Shown: positions 8,470 to 18,341 of the stretch, in pieces | How the letters are laid out: each line of letters starts with the position of its first letter | Position numbering within the stretch: the stretch's first letter is position 1 | From: Acidobacteriaceae bacterium | Lineage (GTDB): Bacteria; Acidobacteriota; Terriglobia; Terriglobales; Acidobacteriaceae | Reading direction: 5' to 3' | NCBI GenBank assembly: GCA_025934135.1 | Contig: JAICYR010000012.1 | Span: 1 to 38,113, forward strand | Length of the DNA: 38,113 nt | The notes under the pieces: model-generated | The model's database searches: none | What the model was told of the DNA's origin: nothing | What the model saw: only the letters and a program-made list of their open reading frames with translations | Program-made: the position numbers and the translations under genes

Positions 8470-9429
8470 TCAAGACGATTTGGTAGGCTGCGCGCCTGGC
8501 CAAAGCAGCCGAAGCCGTTTTTGCGACATGCGCAGCGTCGCGCAATCCGCGCCGATCACTTCGCCGTCGGCCTGCACCAGTAGCGGAGATTTGTACGGAA
8601 AGCTCTCCGCAGGCCGGCAAACCACCTGCGCGGCATCCGCATAAAAAGGACGCGGCAGCCTTAGCTTCGCGGTGGGAACTTCTCGGCTCCGGCCCGTTAG
8701 CAGGCCTTGAAAACAAGCGTAGGCAAGCCCTAGACGCCCAGTATGCGGAACGGCGGCCATGCGCAGATGCGGCGCCAGCAAATCCCCTCCCATGCGCCAC
8801 CGGTCAATGCTGGGGACGCGCAGGGCGAGCAACTCGCACGCACGAAACTCGCGGACTCTTCCGGAGACTTCCGTCAATTCCACATCGAGCGGCCGGATAT
8901 TATGACGCAGCAGCAGCCGTAGGCCGCCCGCATAATAAGCGGCGCGGCCCCAAATGCGCTTGGCCTGCCCTGAGGGCGCAAGGTTCATAAGCGCGGCGTG
9001 GAGTCCGATTCCCGCCGCGATGGTGAAACACCAGCTTCTTTCCCCACAAATAATTTCACCTAGCGGAATCTCAACCACCGCTGCTTTCCGCTGCGCGCGG
9101 AACGCGGCTTCCGGATTGCGCGGCAGCCAGAGGTTGCGCGCCAACACGTTTCCGGTTCCGAGAGGAAGGACTCCCAACGCAGCCGGCGAACCGGCGATTC
9201 CCTGCAATACGTGGAACACCGTTCCGTCGCCGCCACAGGCGAATATGGTGTCAAATCCGTTCGCGACCGCCTCCCGCGCCTGGCCCCCGGCGGAATGCGA
9301 CGAAAGGCTTTCCCGCACTTCAGCGTCGCAGCCCTCGTCGCGAAGGATTCGGGCACAGCGGTCAACGGCTTCATGCTTGGCTCGCTGCGATGCCAGCAAT
9401 GGATTTACGAGGAACAGAACTCGCCGCAT
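8470..9429 (-). CDS. YegS/DgkB-like diacylglycerol/lipid kinase
   Basis: A cytoplasmic lipid kinase of about 319 residues. The N-terminus RRVLFLVNPLLAS is the first strand of the DAGK catalytic domain, followed by FACGGDGTVFHVLQG, the GGDGT nucleotide-binding motif, and LPLGTGNVLARNL, which is the LGTGN motif. The C-terminal part (DVELTEVSGRVREF, then LLVQADGEVIGAD) matches the beta-sandwich domain of YegS and DgkB, where QVDGE is the usual sequence. Likely substrates are diacylglycerol or phosphatidylglycerol. I chose ATG at 9429; an in-frame TTG at 9465 would add 12 residues but has a purine stretch touching the codon. It converges on the permease gene with 50 bases between stops. Confidence 0.86.
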   Translation of the reverse strand: MRRVLFLVNPLLASQRAKHEAVDRCARILRDEGCDAEVRESLSSHSAGGQAREAVANGFDTIFACGGDGTVFHVLQGIAGSPAALGVLPLGTGNVLARNLWLPRNPEAAFRAQRKAAVVEIPLGEIICGERSWCFTIAAGIGLHAALMNLAPSGQAKRIWGRAAYYAGGLRLLLRHNIRPLDVELTEVSGRVREFRACELLALRVPSIDRWRMGGDLLAPHLRMAAVPHTGRLGLAYACFQGLLTGRSREVPTAKLRLPRPFYADAAQVVCRPAESFPYKSPLLVQADGEVIGADCATLRMSQKRLRLLWPGAQPTKSS

Positions 9430-9479
9430 GTCTTTAAGAATGGGGTCGGAGAAATGTTCGTGCAACTTCCATTACGAGG

Positions 9480-9531
9480 TTCACAAGGGAAACTTCGGTA
9501 GGTATACTTCCTGCAATACTTCTTTGTATAC
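9480..9531 (+). promoter_or_regulatory. Sigma70-like promoter with two GTATAC motifs before the DUF5695 gene
   Basis: TTCACA at 9480-9485 is followed after 17 bases by TATACT at 9503-9508, a good match to -35 and -10 elements. The hexamer GTATAC occurs at 9502-9507 and again at 9526-9531. The second copy is in TTGTATACA, a short palindrome placed where a repressor could block the start site. A Shine-Dalgarno match (GGAGG) lies shortly before the ATG at 9550. Which regulator would bind is unknown. Confidence 0.5.
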
Positions 9532-9549
9532 ATTTGCCGGAGGTAATCC

Positions 9550-12300
9550 ATGGGCGGGAACCGTCGTGAGTTTTTGCTGGGGGCCGCCACCGTCGCGGCC
9601 GGTGTTTCGTTGTCCTCGCTTGCGCCCGCCGCCGAACGCGCCAAGGCGAAGAATTTGGCCAAAACCGGCAATGCCGTCTCACCGTTTCTGCTCGAGCATG
9701 ATGGCATAGCTATAACGAGTCTTCGTTTTGCGGGCGACGCTTTCCCGACGAACTATATAGCGGCGGGACAGAAGCTGGGGCACGTTGACATAGCGTGGCG
9801 GAGACCCAATGGCCCGTGGCAACAATTTCAATCGGATGAAGCAACGGCATCTCCGGATGCAAGCGGGACATATTCAGTTCAGGACGATGGCGGCGAGGCG
9901 CTCGCCGTGACCATTGGGCTGAAACCTCAGGGCAGCGTGCTGCGCTGGACGATTGGTTTGCGTAATACTTCGTCGGGTCCGATTGAGGTGGGCGACCTGG
10001 CGCTTCCTTTGCCGATGCACGCCACATTCAGCCCCAAAGGCTCCAAAGCCATTCCGGTCCTGAAGCATAGCTTCATTTCCGGGCATGGCTCATTTCTGTT
10101 CTGGATGCGCGCGAACAGTGTGGGCCCGTATCTGGTGATGACGCCGGAACGTGATACGTCTCTGGAGTATTGGGACCATCTCCGCGGGCGAAGAGGGCAA
10201 GGAGGCCAAAGGAGACGGCCACCCGCATTCCGCGCATTTATTCATTCCGTTGCCGCGGCCGAGGAGGTGAAGGCCGTCGGAGGTAGATGGCGTCAGCCGC
10301 GCACCAGTCTCACGCTTGCGCCGGGCGCCGAGCATACCTACGGATTCCAATTGGCCGGAGCACAGGACTATGAAGGCGTGCGGCAGCGGCTGGTCGATGC
10401 GGGACTGCTGGATGTGGAGGTCGCTCCCGGCATGACGGTGCCGGCAGATTTGTCCACCTGCATCGCCATCCGGTCGCATGAACCGATCAGGAGCATTGTC
10501 GCCGAGCATCCGGAGCAGACGACCATTGAGTCACTCGGCGAGAGGCGAGGACGCAGGCTCTATCGCGTGAAGTTCAACCGGCTCGGCGAGAACATGCTGA
10601 CCGTGAACCATGGCAAGGGCCGCACGACCCGCTTCGAGTTCTTCGCTGCCGAGCCGCTGGAGACACTCATTCACAAGCGGGCGGCCTTCACCACCAAGCA
10701 TCAGGTCCGCGACGCCAGCAAGTGGTACAACGGTCTGCTCTGCGAGTGGAACCAAGAGTCGGGGGTGCAGCTTGGCCCGGACAACTATGACCGCATCAAG
10801 GGCTGGCGCATTTATGAAGTCACCTGCGATGACGCCGGTTTGAGCAAGCCCGCTTATCTTGCCAGCAAAAACGCGGAGTTTCCCGATCAGGCCGAGGTGG
10901 AGGCGCTGGACTACTACATTGAGCATTTCGTGTGGGGCGGCTTGCAGCGCACGACCGACGAGACCTACAGCTACGGGATTTATGGCATTCCCGACTGGAA
11001 AACAAACCGCGACAGTAGTGATCCGGGCCCCAAGGGCAAGCTCCACATCTGGCGATGCTACGACTATCCGCACCTCGTAGTGATGTATTTCAACATGTAT
11101 CGAATTGCCCGGGATTATCCGGGGATCAAAACGAAGCTGGACCGCGCGGCCTACCTTGAACGCGCGTACGGCACCGCACTCGCCATGTTTACCGTTCCCA
11201 TGGAAGTCACTCACTGGTCCGCCTACAAGACGGGTTTCTATAACGAAGTCGTTATTCCACACGTGATCGAAGAGCTAGATGCAACCGGAAAGCACGACGA
11301 GGCTTCGAAACTGCGCGCGCAGTGGGAAAAGAAGGTGGCGTTTTTCGTCAGCGGTAACCCGGACCTCTATGGGTCGGAATATGCATTTGACTCCACAGGT
11401 TTTGAGTCCACGCAGGCCATTGCACGGTACGCATTCGATCATCCGTCGATGCCGGGGATTACGCCGGAAGCAACGAAGAAGTTCAGCAGCGAGCAGATTA
11501 AGGACAACCTGTTTTGTCGCGGCGTCATTGAGAAGGCGTATTACTACTACGGCAGTGATTATCGCGGCGGAGCGGGCGATGCCTTCACACTGAGTTACAT
11601 GTCACCGATGGGCGGCTGGGGCGTGCTGGACCACGCGCTATACGACCGCCACGAACCTGATGCCACAATCCGCCTTGGGTTCGCTTCATTCCTCAGTTCC
11701 TGGTCGCTAATGAACACCGGCACGAAGGAGAGCGGCTTTGGATACTGGTTTCCGGGCGAGGCGAACGACGGCGGCACGGGCGGAGGCTTTGAACCGGCGG
11801 CCCACAGCATGACCTGGCTGGGACAGATGCTCAACCGCGGGCCCTGGTATTACTCCTGCGAGACGGACCTGGGCTACTGTGCCGCAGTGCGGACCGCCGC
11901 CACCATTGTTGCGGACGACCCTGTGTTTGGGCGATTCTGCTTTGGCGGCGAGATGCGCGAGGAAAAAACTTCCCTGCACATCATTCCGCGAGATGGTTTG
12001 CGGAAGCGTCTCCATTTGCGCACTGCCGGCCAGAGGATCGACTTCGAATTGACCGGCGCGAGGTTCGCCAAAGAACAGCCGATCGATTTGTCCACCGCTC
12101 AGCAGAGGTTTCGCTTCACGCTGGAGACCGAGGCCACCGGCAGCGGCGAGGTGCTGCTTTTGGCTAAAGGACTGCCGGCGCACAGGTACAAGATCGTTTG
12201 CGGACAGGAGACGCAGGAATTTCGCCCTGGCGCGACACCCCTGCGGCTCCGCATTCCCGCCGGAACGCCGAAGGCGCGGGTAGAGATAGTCCGGATCTAG
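9550..12300 (+). CDS. Tat-exported DUF5695-like protein, putative glycan-active enzyme
   Basis: A 916-residue exported protein. The N-terminus has a twin-arginine signal (NRREFLLGAATVAAG) ending near Ala-Pro-Ala-Ala around residue 27. A beta-rich region follows (about residues 35-370), then a longer part rich in Trp and Tyr (about 375-780: WYNGLLCEWNQESGVQLG, WRCYDYPHLVVMYFNMYRI, GFGYWFPGEANDGGTGGGF) that looks like an (alpha/alpha)6 barrel, and a C-terminal beta domain. The overall order and length fit Pfam DUF5695 proteins, though I recognise this by pattern, not by search. No reaction is established for that family as far as I know. It is followed 48 bases later by a GH31 gene, so the pair probably acts on one glycan in the periplasm. 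Confidence 0.66.
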   Translation: MGGNRREFLLGAATVAAGVSLSSLAPAAERAKAKNLAKTGNAVSPFLLEHDGIAITSLRFAGDAFPTNYIAAGQKLGHVDIAWRRPNGPWQQFQSDEATASPDASGTYSVQDDGGEALAVTIGLKPQGSVLRWTIGLRNTSSGPIEVGDLALPLPMHATFSPKGSKAIPVLKHSFISGHGSFLFWMRANSVGPYLVMTPERDTSLEYWDHLRGRRGQGGQRRRPPAFRAFIHSVAAAEEVKAVGGRWRQPRTSLTLAPGAEHTYGFQLAGAQDYEGVRQRLVDAGLLDVEVAPGMTVPADLSTCIAIRSHEPIRSIVAEHPEQTTIESLGERRGRRLYRVKFNRLGENMLTVNHGKGRTTRFEFFAAEPLETLIHKRAAFTTKHQVRDASKWYNGLLCEWNQESGVQLGPDNYDRIKGWRIYEVTCDDAGLSKPAYLASKNAEFPDQAEVEALDYYIEHFVWGGLQRTTDETYSYGIYGIPDWKTNRDSSDPGPKGKLHIWRCYDYPHLVVMYFNMYRIARDYPGIKTKLDRAAYLERAYGTALAMFTVPMEVTHWSAYKTGFYNEVVIPHVIEELDATGKHDEASKLRAQWEKKVAFFVSGNPDLYGSEYAFDSTGFESTQAIARYAFDHPSMPGITPEATKKFSSEQIKDNLFCRGVIEKAYYYYGSDYRGGAGDAFTLSYMSPMGGWGVLDHALYDRHEPDATIRLGFASFLSSWSLMNTGTKESGFGYWFPGEANDGGTGGGFEPAAHSMTWLGQMLNRGPWYYSCETDLGYCAAVRTAATIVADDPVFGRFCFGGEMREEKTSLHIIPRDGLRKRLHLRTAGQRIDFELTGARFAKEQPIDLSTAQQRFRFTLETEATGSGEVLLLAKGLPAHRYKIVCGQETQEFRPGATPLRLRIPAGTPKARVEIVRI

Positions 12301-12348
12301 GCGGGGCGAAGAAAACCGGGTTGCAGCAAAACTTGAGAGGTGGATGAA

Positions 12349-14550
12349 ATGACGGTAAGGCTGACACGCAGGTCCGTACTGGGTGGGCTGGGCGCTGGTT
12401 TGGCGGAAACGCTGTTTGTGAAACGCTTGGACGCGGCCGCGCTGTTTGCGCAAGCGGCCAAGCCGGGAAAACTCGACCTGAAGCTGACCTCTGTCACACC
12501 ACACGTGCTGCAAATCGGCATCGCACCCGCGGATGCAACGCCACCCACGCGGGAGTTGGGGACCATTGAGCATCCTCACGAGGCGGAGCTCGGTAAAGGG
12601 TCCTCCGGCTCGCCTATAAGTTGGGGCAAGTACCGTATCCGCGTCGAGGAGCAGCCGCTGCGGATCACCGTGATGGATGAGGCGCAAAAGGTGCGGCAGG
12701 AGATCCAGTTTGATCCAGACAGCACGGCGGTGCGCTTTCGCTTGGGAAACCAGCCACTTTTTGGAATGGGCGAGGGTTTGTCCGGCATTGACCGTCGCGG
12801 CACGAGAGACGGGATGAGGAATGGAGAGGGTTCACGCGGCCTGCGCACGGCTGGCGCCCGCTTGCCGATTCCATGGCTCATCAGCCCGGAGGGGTGGGGC
12901 ATTTTTGTCGGCCAGCCGTTTGGGTCGTTTGACCTTACCAAAGATATGGGGGTCGTGCGGTCGTCGTTTGCGACTTCCACGCGAAATGTTTACCTGATTG
13001 TCGGCGACACACCGGCGGAGTTGCTGCGCGGGTATGCCGATCTGACCGGGTATCCGCATCTGCCGCCTCTGTGGGCACTTGGATACATGCAGTCGCACCG
13101 CACGCTGGCCAGCCGCGACGAGGTGCTGGGCATTGCGAAGACTTTCCGTGAGAAGAAGCTGCCCTGCGACGCGCTTATCTACCTGGGCACCGGCTTCTGT
13201 CCGTCAGGTTGGAATACCGGTCATGGGTCTTTCACCTTTAATTCCGATGTCTTCCCGGACCCGCGGGAGATGTTTCGGAAATTCCACGAAGAACACATTA
13301 AGGTGGTTCTGCACGTAGTGCCGCCGTATGACTTTCATGGGAAGATCACCGACACGGGCGCCGCTGCCCACACGTTAGGGGATGCCGTCCCCTACTGGGC
13401 CGAGCACATGCCGGTGGAAGAGATTGGCGTGGACGGATGGTGGCCGGACGAAGGCGATGGACTTCCAATAACTTCACGGTTTGAACGCAACGAACTGTAC
13501 TGGGAGGGGCAAATAAAGGCCCATCCCGAGCGGAGGCCGTTTGCGCTGCACCGCAATGGATATGCGGGACTTCAACGATTCGGATGGCTCTGGTCGGGAG
13601 ACATCGACTCAAGTTGGGACGCACTGGCGGCGCAGGTGATAAACGGGACCAACGTGGGACTCTGCGGCATTCCCTATTGGGGAACAGATACCGGAGGATT
13701 CGTTCCGACGCGCGAGTTGACCCCGGAGCTTTACGTGCGTTGGTTCCAGTTCAGCGCGTTCTGTCCACTTTTCCGCTCGCACGGCCGCGCGTGGAAGCTG
13801 CGTTTGCCATGGGGTTGGAACATAGGAACGCCGGGCCCGTTAGAGGGGGCGGAGAGGCTGCGTGACTGGCCTAAGCCGCAGGATCTGCACGATGCCAAAG
13901 TGGAGCCAATCTGCCAAAAGTATCTCAACCTTCGGTATCAGATGCTGCCCTACATCTACTCAACAGTGGAGCAGGCGCACCGAACCGGACTGCCGCTGAT
14001 GCGCGCTCTGTGGATCGAATGGCCCAATGACCCGAAGGCCGTCACCGTTGGTGATGAGTATATGTGGGGAGATCACTTCCTGGTGGCGCCGATGCTCGAA
14101 GCGGGCGCGACGAGCCGAAAGACCTATCTGCCGGCGGGCACCTGGTGGGATTTCTGGAGCAATCAGCGAGTCGAGGGCGGCGCAGAGATCACACGCGAGG
14201 TGGACCTGGAGACGATTCCTCTTTATGTGCGCGCAGGCGCAATCGTACCGATGGGGCCGGTGCGGCAATATGCCTCCGAGCCAAATGATGAACCGGTTAC
14301 GCTGCGGGTTTATCCCGGGGCGGATGGGCGGTTCAGTTGGTATGAGGATGATGGAAGCAGTTTCCGGTACCGGCAGGGCGAGTTCACCAGAATTGAATGT
14401 GCCTGGGAGGACGCTTCGAGGAAGCTGACGCTCACAGTAAGAGCGGGAAAGAAGCCTTGGTCTGGAAGAAAAGTCTCGGTCCAGACGATGGACGGGACGG
14501 TGAGAAAGCTGATCACACTCAAAGATCGGGTGACTATTGTCAAACTGTAG
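12349..14550 (+). CDS. Tat-exported GH31 family alpha-glycosidase
   Basis: A 733-residue glycoside hydrolase of family GH31, which includes alpha-glucosidases, alpha-xylosidases and alpha-galactosidases. The N-terminal LTRRSVLGGLGAGLA is a twin-arginine signal. The order is a beta-sandwich domain (about 30-225), a catalytic barrel starting near LPPLWALGYMQSHRT, and C-terminal beta domains. The likely nucleophile is Asp367 in GWWPDEGDG and the likely acid/base is Asp418 in WSGDIDSSWDAL; GIPYWGTDTGGF follows as expected. The nucleophile segment differs from the KTDFGE-type sequence of classical alpha-xylosidases, so the substrate is not assigned. ATG at 12349 is preferred over the in-frame GTG at 12340 because it gives a compact Tat signal and follows GAGAGG. 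Probably an operon with the DUF5695 gene. Confidence 0.88.
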   Translation: MTVRLTRRSVLGGLGAGLAETLFVKRLDAAALFAQAAKPGKLDLKLTSVTPHVLQIGIAPADATPPTRELGTIEHPHEAELGKGSSGSPISWGKYRIRVEEQPLRITVMDEAQKVRQEIQFDPDSTAVRFRLGNQPLFGMGEGLSGIDRRGTRDGMRNGEGSRGLRTAGARLPIPWLISPEGWGIFVGQPFGSFDLTKDMGVVRSSFATSTRNVYLIVGDTPAELLRGYADLTGYPHLPPLWALGYMQSHRTLASRDEVLGIAKTFREKKLPCDALIYLGTGFCPSGWNTGHGSFTFNSDVFPDPREMFRKFHEEHIKVVLHVVPPYDFHGKITDTGAAAHTLGDAVPYWAEHMPVEEIGVDGWWPDEGDGLPITSRFERNELYWEGQIKAHPERRPFALHRNGYAGLQRFGWLWSGDIDSSWDALAAQVINGTNVGLCGIPYWGTDTGGFVPTRELTPELYVRWFQFSAFCPLFRSHGRAWKLRLPWGWNIGTPGPLEGAERLRDWPKPQDLHDAKVEPICQKYLNLRYQMLPYIYSTVEQAHRTGLPLMRALWIEWPNDPKAVTVGDEYMWGDHFLVAPMLEAGATSRKTYLPAGTWWDFWSNQRVEGGAEITREVDLETIPLYVRAGAIVPMGPVRQYASEPNDEPVTLRVYPGADGRFSWYEDDGSSFRYRQGEFTRIECAWEDASRKLTLTVRAGKKPWSGRKVSVQTMDGTVRKLITLKDRVTIVKL

Positions 14551-14584
14551 AGGACGCACCGGCTTCAGCATCGAGCGCAAATAA

Positions 14585-14620
14585 GAAAGCGGGCCAGCGT
14601 ATCAGCGCTGGCCCGCTTTT
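14585..14620. terminator. Bidirectional intrinsic terminator
   Basis: AAAGCGGGCCAGCG (14586-14599) pairs with CGCTGGCCCGCTTT (14606-14619), a 14-bp stem with a six-base loop. T-runs follow on both strands. It lies between the convergent GH31 and TonB receptor genes and can end transcription from both. Confidence 0.9.
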
Positions 14621-14634
14621 GGGAGAGGGCCGAT

Positions 14635-17600
14635 TTAGAAGCTGTATTTCGCCGAGAGTTGGAAGTTACGCGCGTCTGAACGAGTACTGCTGATTTCCCC
14701 GAAGTTCGAGGCCGCGATATTCTGCACAGGATTCCCGTAGCTCACAATGTTGAAAGCATTGAACGCTTCCGCGCGCAGAGAGAAGCTCTGGCGCTCCGTG
14801 ATCGCGAAATCCTTGAAGATCGCGGCGTTGTAGTTCTGGTAGCCCGGAGTACGCTCACTCCTGGGACGAGCATTCGGAATGACGCCATTCGCGGCCGCTC
14901 CATAGGCGCATATCCCATCATCCACTCCAGGATTCGTGCATCCCTGTGCGGAAGGATCGTCTCCAAACCACTGGTTGATGTTACGGTTGTGGATCTTGAT
15001 GTGACGGTAGCGGAGCGCGCGCTGCTGTGCGGAATGCACACCAGCCGTATTGGTCCCGCTGACAATAGTCATCGGAATTCCGGTAAACGCGGATCCGGTC
15101 ATCGAGACCTTCCAACCTCCGATGATCTCATCCGCCAACCGGTTAGCATTCATTCCAAACATGCCCCCACGTCCGAAGGGCAGTTGGTAAATGATGTTGA
15201 AGTTCACGTTGTGGGTTGCATCCGTGAAAGCAGGTCCATATTCCCAGTCGAGATGCTTGGGATCCTCCGGATACGAAGTGTTGCCGGCAACGTCCAGATT
15301 GCTTCCGTAGTACCCGGTGGCGTTCGTCATCGCTTTGCTGTAAGTGTAGTTCGCGGTGAACTGTAAACCATGCAGTGGCCGTTGCCGGAAGGTGGCCTGC
15401 AGGGCGTTGTAGTTCATCATGGCTTCCGATTCCGTGATGCGCATAAAGCCGCTCTGACCCGACAACTGGTAGAAGGGCGCCTTGTTCACAGCAAAGCATT
15501 TGGGATTGTTGTAGGCCAACAGGGTGGTGCCACTCCAACAAGGTTCAGATAGCTGGTTCCCGTTGTTCGCATCGATCAAGTGAGCGCCGATCTCGCCCAC
15601 ATAGCCAACCTGGAATGACGCCGTGTTGCTCAACTGGTATTCGGTCGTCAGGCTGAACTCATTGATGGTGGAAGGACGGAGATTCTTCCTCCACGCCCGA
15701 ATGGTGATAGCGCAGGAAGGATTGTTAAGGGTGTCGCAGTCGGGGCTATGCGCCGAGAACGCCGTCTCCGCCGTCGTAAACTCTCCGGTATTTGCGAGGT
15801 TGACAGGCGCGGAGCCGGTGTATTCAACCGTAGTCTGGAAGGGGGGATTGAAGATGGGCCGCAGGTTTGCGCCTGTGCCTTCCAAGTAGGTCGTGCTCCC
15901 AAAGCCTCCGCGAACTACAATCCGCCGAACGGGATTATAGGAGAAGCCGAGGCGAGGCATGAAGTTGGTCCAGGTGGGATTGTAGAGCGCGCGGCTGTTG
16001 CCGTCCTGGCCCGCAATCTCCAACTCGCCGGTCTGCAGGTTTACATTCGACTCTTTGTTATTCACTTCGTAAATCGGCTGGTCCCATTCCCAACGTAGTC
16101 CAAGGTTGATCGTCAGGTTCGGACGAACCTTCCAATCGTCCTGAGCAAAGAAGGCATCGCGCCACTGGCGCTGCCCGACATAACCGGCCACAGGACCCCG
16201 CCCCATTGTCATGGCGTGGTCCATGCTGAAGTCGGCCAGGCCGTATCCCTTGTTATTTGGCACGTTCGTGCTTGCTTTGATGAGCGGGTCGCCCGAGAAG
16301 GCGCCGTTGTAGCCAATGTAGCCTGAAGCTCCGGCGACACCGCTGTAGATGATGTTCTGCTGATACCGGATAAACTGGCCGCCAAACTTGAACAGATGGA
16401 GCCCCTTCTGCCAGGTGAGGTTGTCGCCATACGTATAGTTGTTATTGATGATGTCGGAATAGATGCCCCTGTTTCCGAGGTTGGTAAGGCCGAACTCCTG
16501 TGACGAAAAACCGGGAGCGCCATTGCCGCCCTGGATGCCGAGTAGCTGGTTGCCGTTCATCCCGAACACGCCCGTCGTATCAACGGGAGCGCCCTGGTTC
16601 CAGACAACGCGGAAGAACCCAGCGCGCAACTCATTCACCACCGCCGGGCTGAACGTGCGGATGTAGTTAAAGGTGAACAGCTTGGTCGGATAGGTACTGG
16701 GACTAGCGAAGGTGATCGCCAGCGGAGATGAGGTTGAATCTCCCGCGGTGCTTTGACTGTAGCTGCCGAAGAAGCTGTTTTTGTCGCTGGCGTTGTAGTC
16801 GATCCGGGCATCGAACTGATCGTTGTATTGCTTGGTTGTGGTTTGGCCATGATAGTCGCCGCTGGTGGGGCTTCCGTCAGTGGGAGCATGGTTGGGCAGC
16901 GGATACAATTCCGGATGCGCGTAAAGGTAAATCGCCGCCGGATTTGTGATGGGCACGTTCAGGTTGCCTGCAAACGGCGCATACCCGTTCTGCGAATCAT
17001 AAAGCTGAATGAGCTTATTAGGGGTGCATGTTGTGCCGGCGCGGCACATCAACGCAGGATCGAGCAGCTCGGAAAAGTCTCCCTGGCGCATCTTGGCCGT
17101 GGCCACTGAGAGCGCACCCTCGCCGGCCGTATGGAAGCGGAACCCTTCGTAGTCGCCGAAGAAGAATAACTTATCGCGGAAGATGGGGCCGCCAAGGGTG
17201 GCGCCAAACATACTGGTTGTCGCGCTGTGGCGGGCAATTCCATTGCGGTTGTTTTCCCAGCTATTGGCGTTAAAGACGGCATCATGCCCAAAGTAGTACA
17301 GACTGCCATGGAACTGGTTGGTGCCATTGTTGAGCAGGGCGACGACGGCGCCGCCGTTCACGTTGCCCCATTCTGCCGGAGCATTTGCGGAGATAACGCG
17401 GACTTGGGCGAGCCCATTGGGCGCGGGGTTGTATCCAACCAGGTTGTTGACCGTCTCGTTGATCTCGATCCCGTTGAGCATGAAGTTGTTGGCCTGTGCG
17501 CGGTTGCCATTCACCGACAGTACGGAGCCGCCGATTGTGGTACGCTCCCCGGCCTGAGATCCACTGAAGCTGGCAGGATTTGTCGAAATCGCGCCCGGGG

Positions 17601-18093
17601 TATAGAGCGCGAGCTCCTGGAAATTGCGGCCCTGGAGGGGGATGTTTTCAATCGCGTTGTTATCGAGCGTCGTCCCCAGCTCGGCGTTTTCGGTGTTGAG
17701 CAGGGGGGCCAGGTTTCCGGCCACGGAAACGTTCTGAGTGGAACCCGCCACCGCCAGTTTGGCATCGAACTTCGCGACCTGGCCGGATTCCAGCGCGAAG
17801 GGCCCGAGCGCCTGGGAACTGAACCCGGTGGCCTCAACCGTCACTCTGTAATTGCCAATTGTTAGAAAGCGGATACTGTACACGCCTTCCGCATTGGTTG
17901 TTGTGGACGTGGTGACGCCTGTCTGGATCGCGGTGGCCGTAACCTTGGCTCCGGGAATCACTGCGCCAGAGGCGTCCGTCACGGTGCCGGTGACGGCGCC
18001 GGTAATTGTCTGAGCAAAGCCAGAAATGCCCGCCACGCCGCATAGCGCGAGCAGACCTACGGCCAGATAGTAAACCCTCTTAGAAGTACGCAT
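14635..18093 (-). CDS. TonB-dependent receptor with N-terminal carboxypeptidase regulatory-like domain (Oar type)
   Basis: A 1152-residue outer-membrane protein. A Sec signal peptide (VYYLAVGLLALCGVAGISGF, ending near AQ) is followed by a carboxypeptidase regulatory-like domain (about residues 27-110: GAVTGTVTDASGAVIPGAKV), a plug domain (GRNFQELALYTPG, RTTIGGSVLSVNGNRAQANN) and a large beta-barrel ending in Phe (FQLSAKYSF), the usual outer-membrane assembly signal. Proteins of this kind are very common in acidobacteria and are thought to import oligosaccharides or other large ligands with TonB energy. I see no classical TonB box. ATG at 18093 is chosen because TAGGAGG precedes it closely; the upstream ATGs at 18111 and 18123 lack this. 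No SusD-like partner lies nearby. The promoter carries a LacI-type operator, so it is probably repressed without substrate. Confidence 0.93.
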   Translation of the reverse strand: MRTSKRVYYLAVGLLALCGVAGISGFAQTITGAVTGTVTDASGAVIPGAKVTATAIQTGVTTSTTTNAEGVYSIRFLTIGNYRVTVEATGFSSQALGPFALESGQVAKFDAKLAVAGSTQNVSVAGNLAPLLNTENAELGTTLDNNAIENIPLQGRNFQELALYTPGAISTNPASFSGSQAGERTTIGGSVLSVNGNRAQANNFMLNGIEINETVNNLVGYNPAPNGLAQVRVISANAPAEWGNVNGGAVVALLNNGTNQFHGSLYYFGHDAVFNANSWENNRNGIARHSATTSMFGATLGGPIFRDKLFFFGDYEGFRFHTAGEGALSVATAKMRQGDFSELLDPALMCRAGTTCTPNKLIQLYDSQNGYAPFAGNLNVPITNPAAIYLYAHPELYPLPNHAPTDGSPTSGDYHGQTTTKQYNDQFDARIDYNASDKNSFFGSYSQSTAGDSTSSPLAITFASPSTYPTKLFTFNYIRTFSPAVVNELRAGFFRVVWNQGAPVDTTGVFGMNGNQLLGIQGGNGAPGFSSQEFGLTNLGNRGIYSDIINNNYTYGDNLTWQKGLHLFKFGGQFIRYQQNIIYSGVAGASGYIGYNGAFSGDPLIKASTNVPNNKGYGLADFSMDHAMTMGRGPVAGYVGQRQWRDAFFAQDDWKVRPNLTINLGLRWEWDQPIYEVNNKESNVNLQTGELEIAGQDGNSRALYNPTWTNFMPRLGFSYNPVRRIVVRGGFGSTTYLEGTGANLRPIFNPPFQTTVEYTGSAPVNLANTGEFTTAETAFSAHSPDCDTLNNPSCAITIRAWRKNLRPSTINEFSLTTEYQLSNTASFQVGYVGEIGAHLIDANNGNQLSEPCWSGTTLLAYNNPKCFAVNKAPFYQLSGQSGFMRITESEAMMNYNALQATFRQRPLHGLQFTANYTYSKAMTNATGYYGSNLDVAGNTSYPEDPKHLDWEYGPAFTDATHNVNFNIIYQLPFGRGGMFGMNANRLADEIIGGWKVSMTGSAFTGIPMTIVSGTNTAGVHSAQQRALRYRHIKIHNRNINQWFGDDPSAQGCTNPGVDDGICAYGAAANGVIPNARPRSERTPGYQNYNAAIFKDFAITERQSFSLRAEAFNAFNIVSYGNPVQNIAASNFGEISSTRSDARNFQLSAKYSF

Positions 18094-18341
18094 CCTGCCT
18101 CCTAAATGCATCAACCTTCGCAACTTAGCCCGCCATCCGGCTCACGCGCATCGCTCAAGCCCTCCGGTCGGAATTTCAGATATATCTGGGACCCAAAGTC
18201 GTCTTTCCGAGCTACTGACGCTTTCGTCCAAGACATGCCGCTTGTCGGGGGAAATCCAATCCGAGTGACATAATCTACATGAATTACCAATATGTCGCTG
18301 AAAACAAACACTTATTGCCCATTCCCATTTTTCTCTAGTTA

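Noticed and set aside
9430-9465. Longer start (TTG 9465) for the lipid kinase
   Set aside because: The purine stretch touches the codon with no spacing and the added 12 residues do not resemble the family; ATG 9429 starts directly at the first strand. Not excluded.
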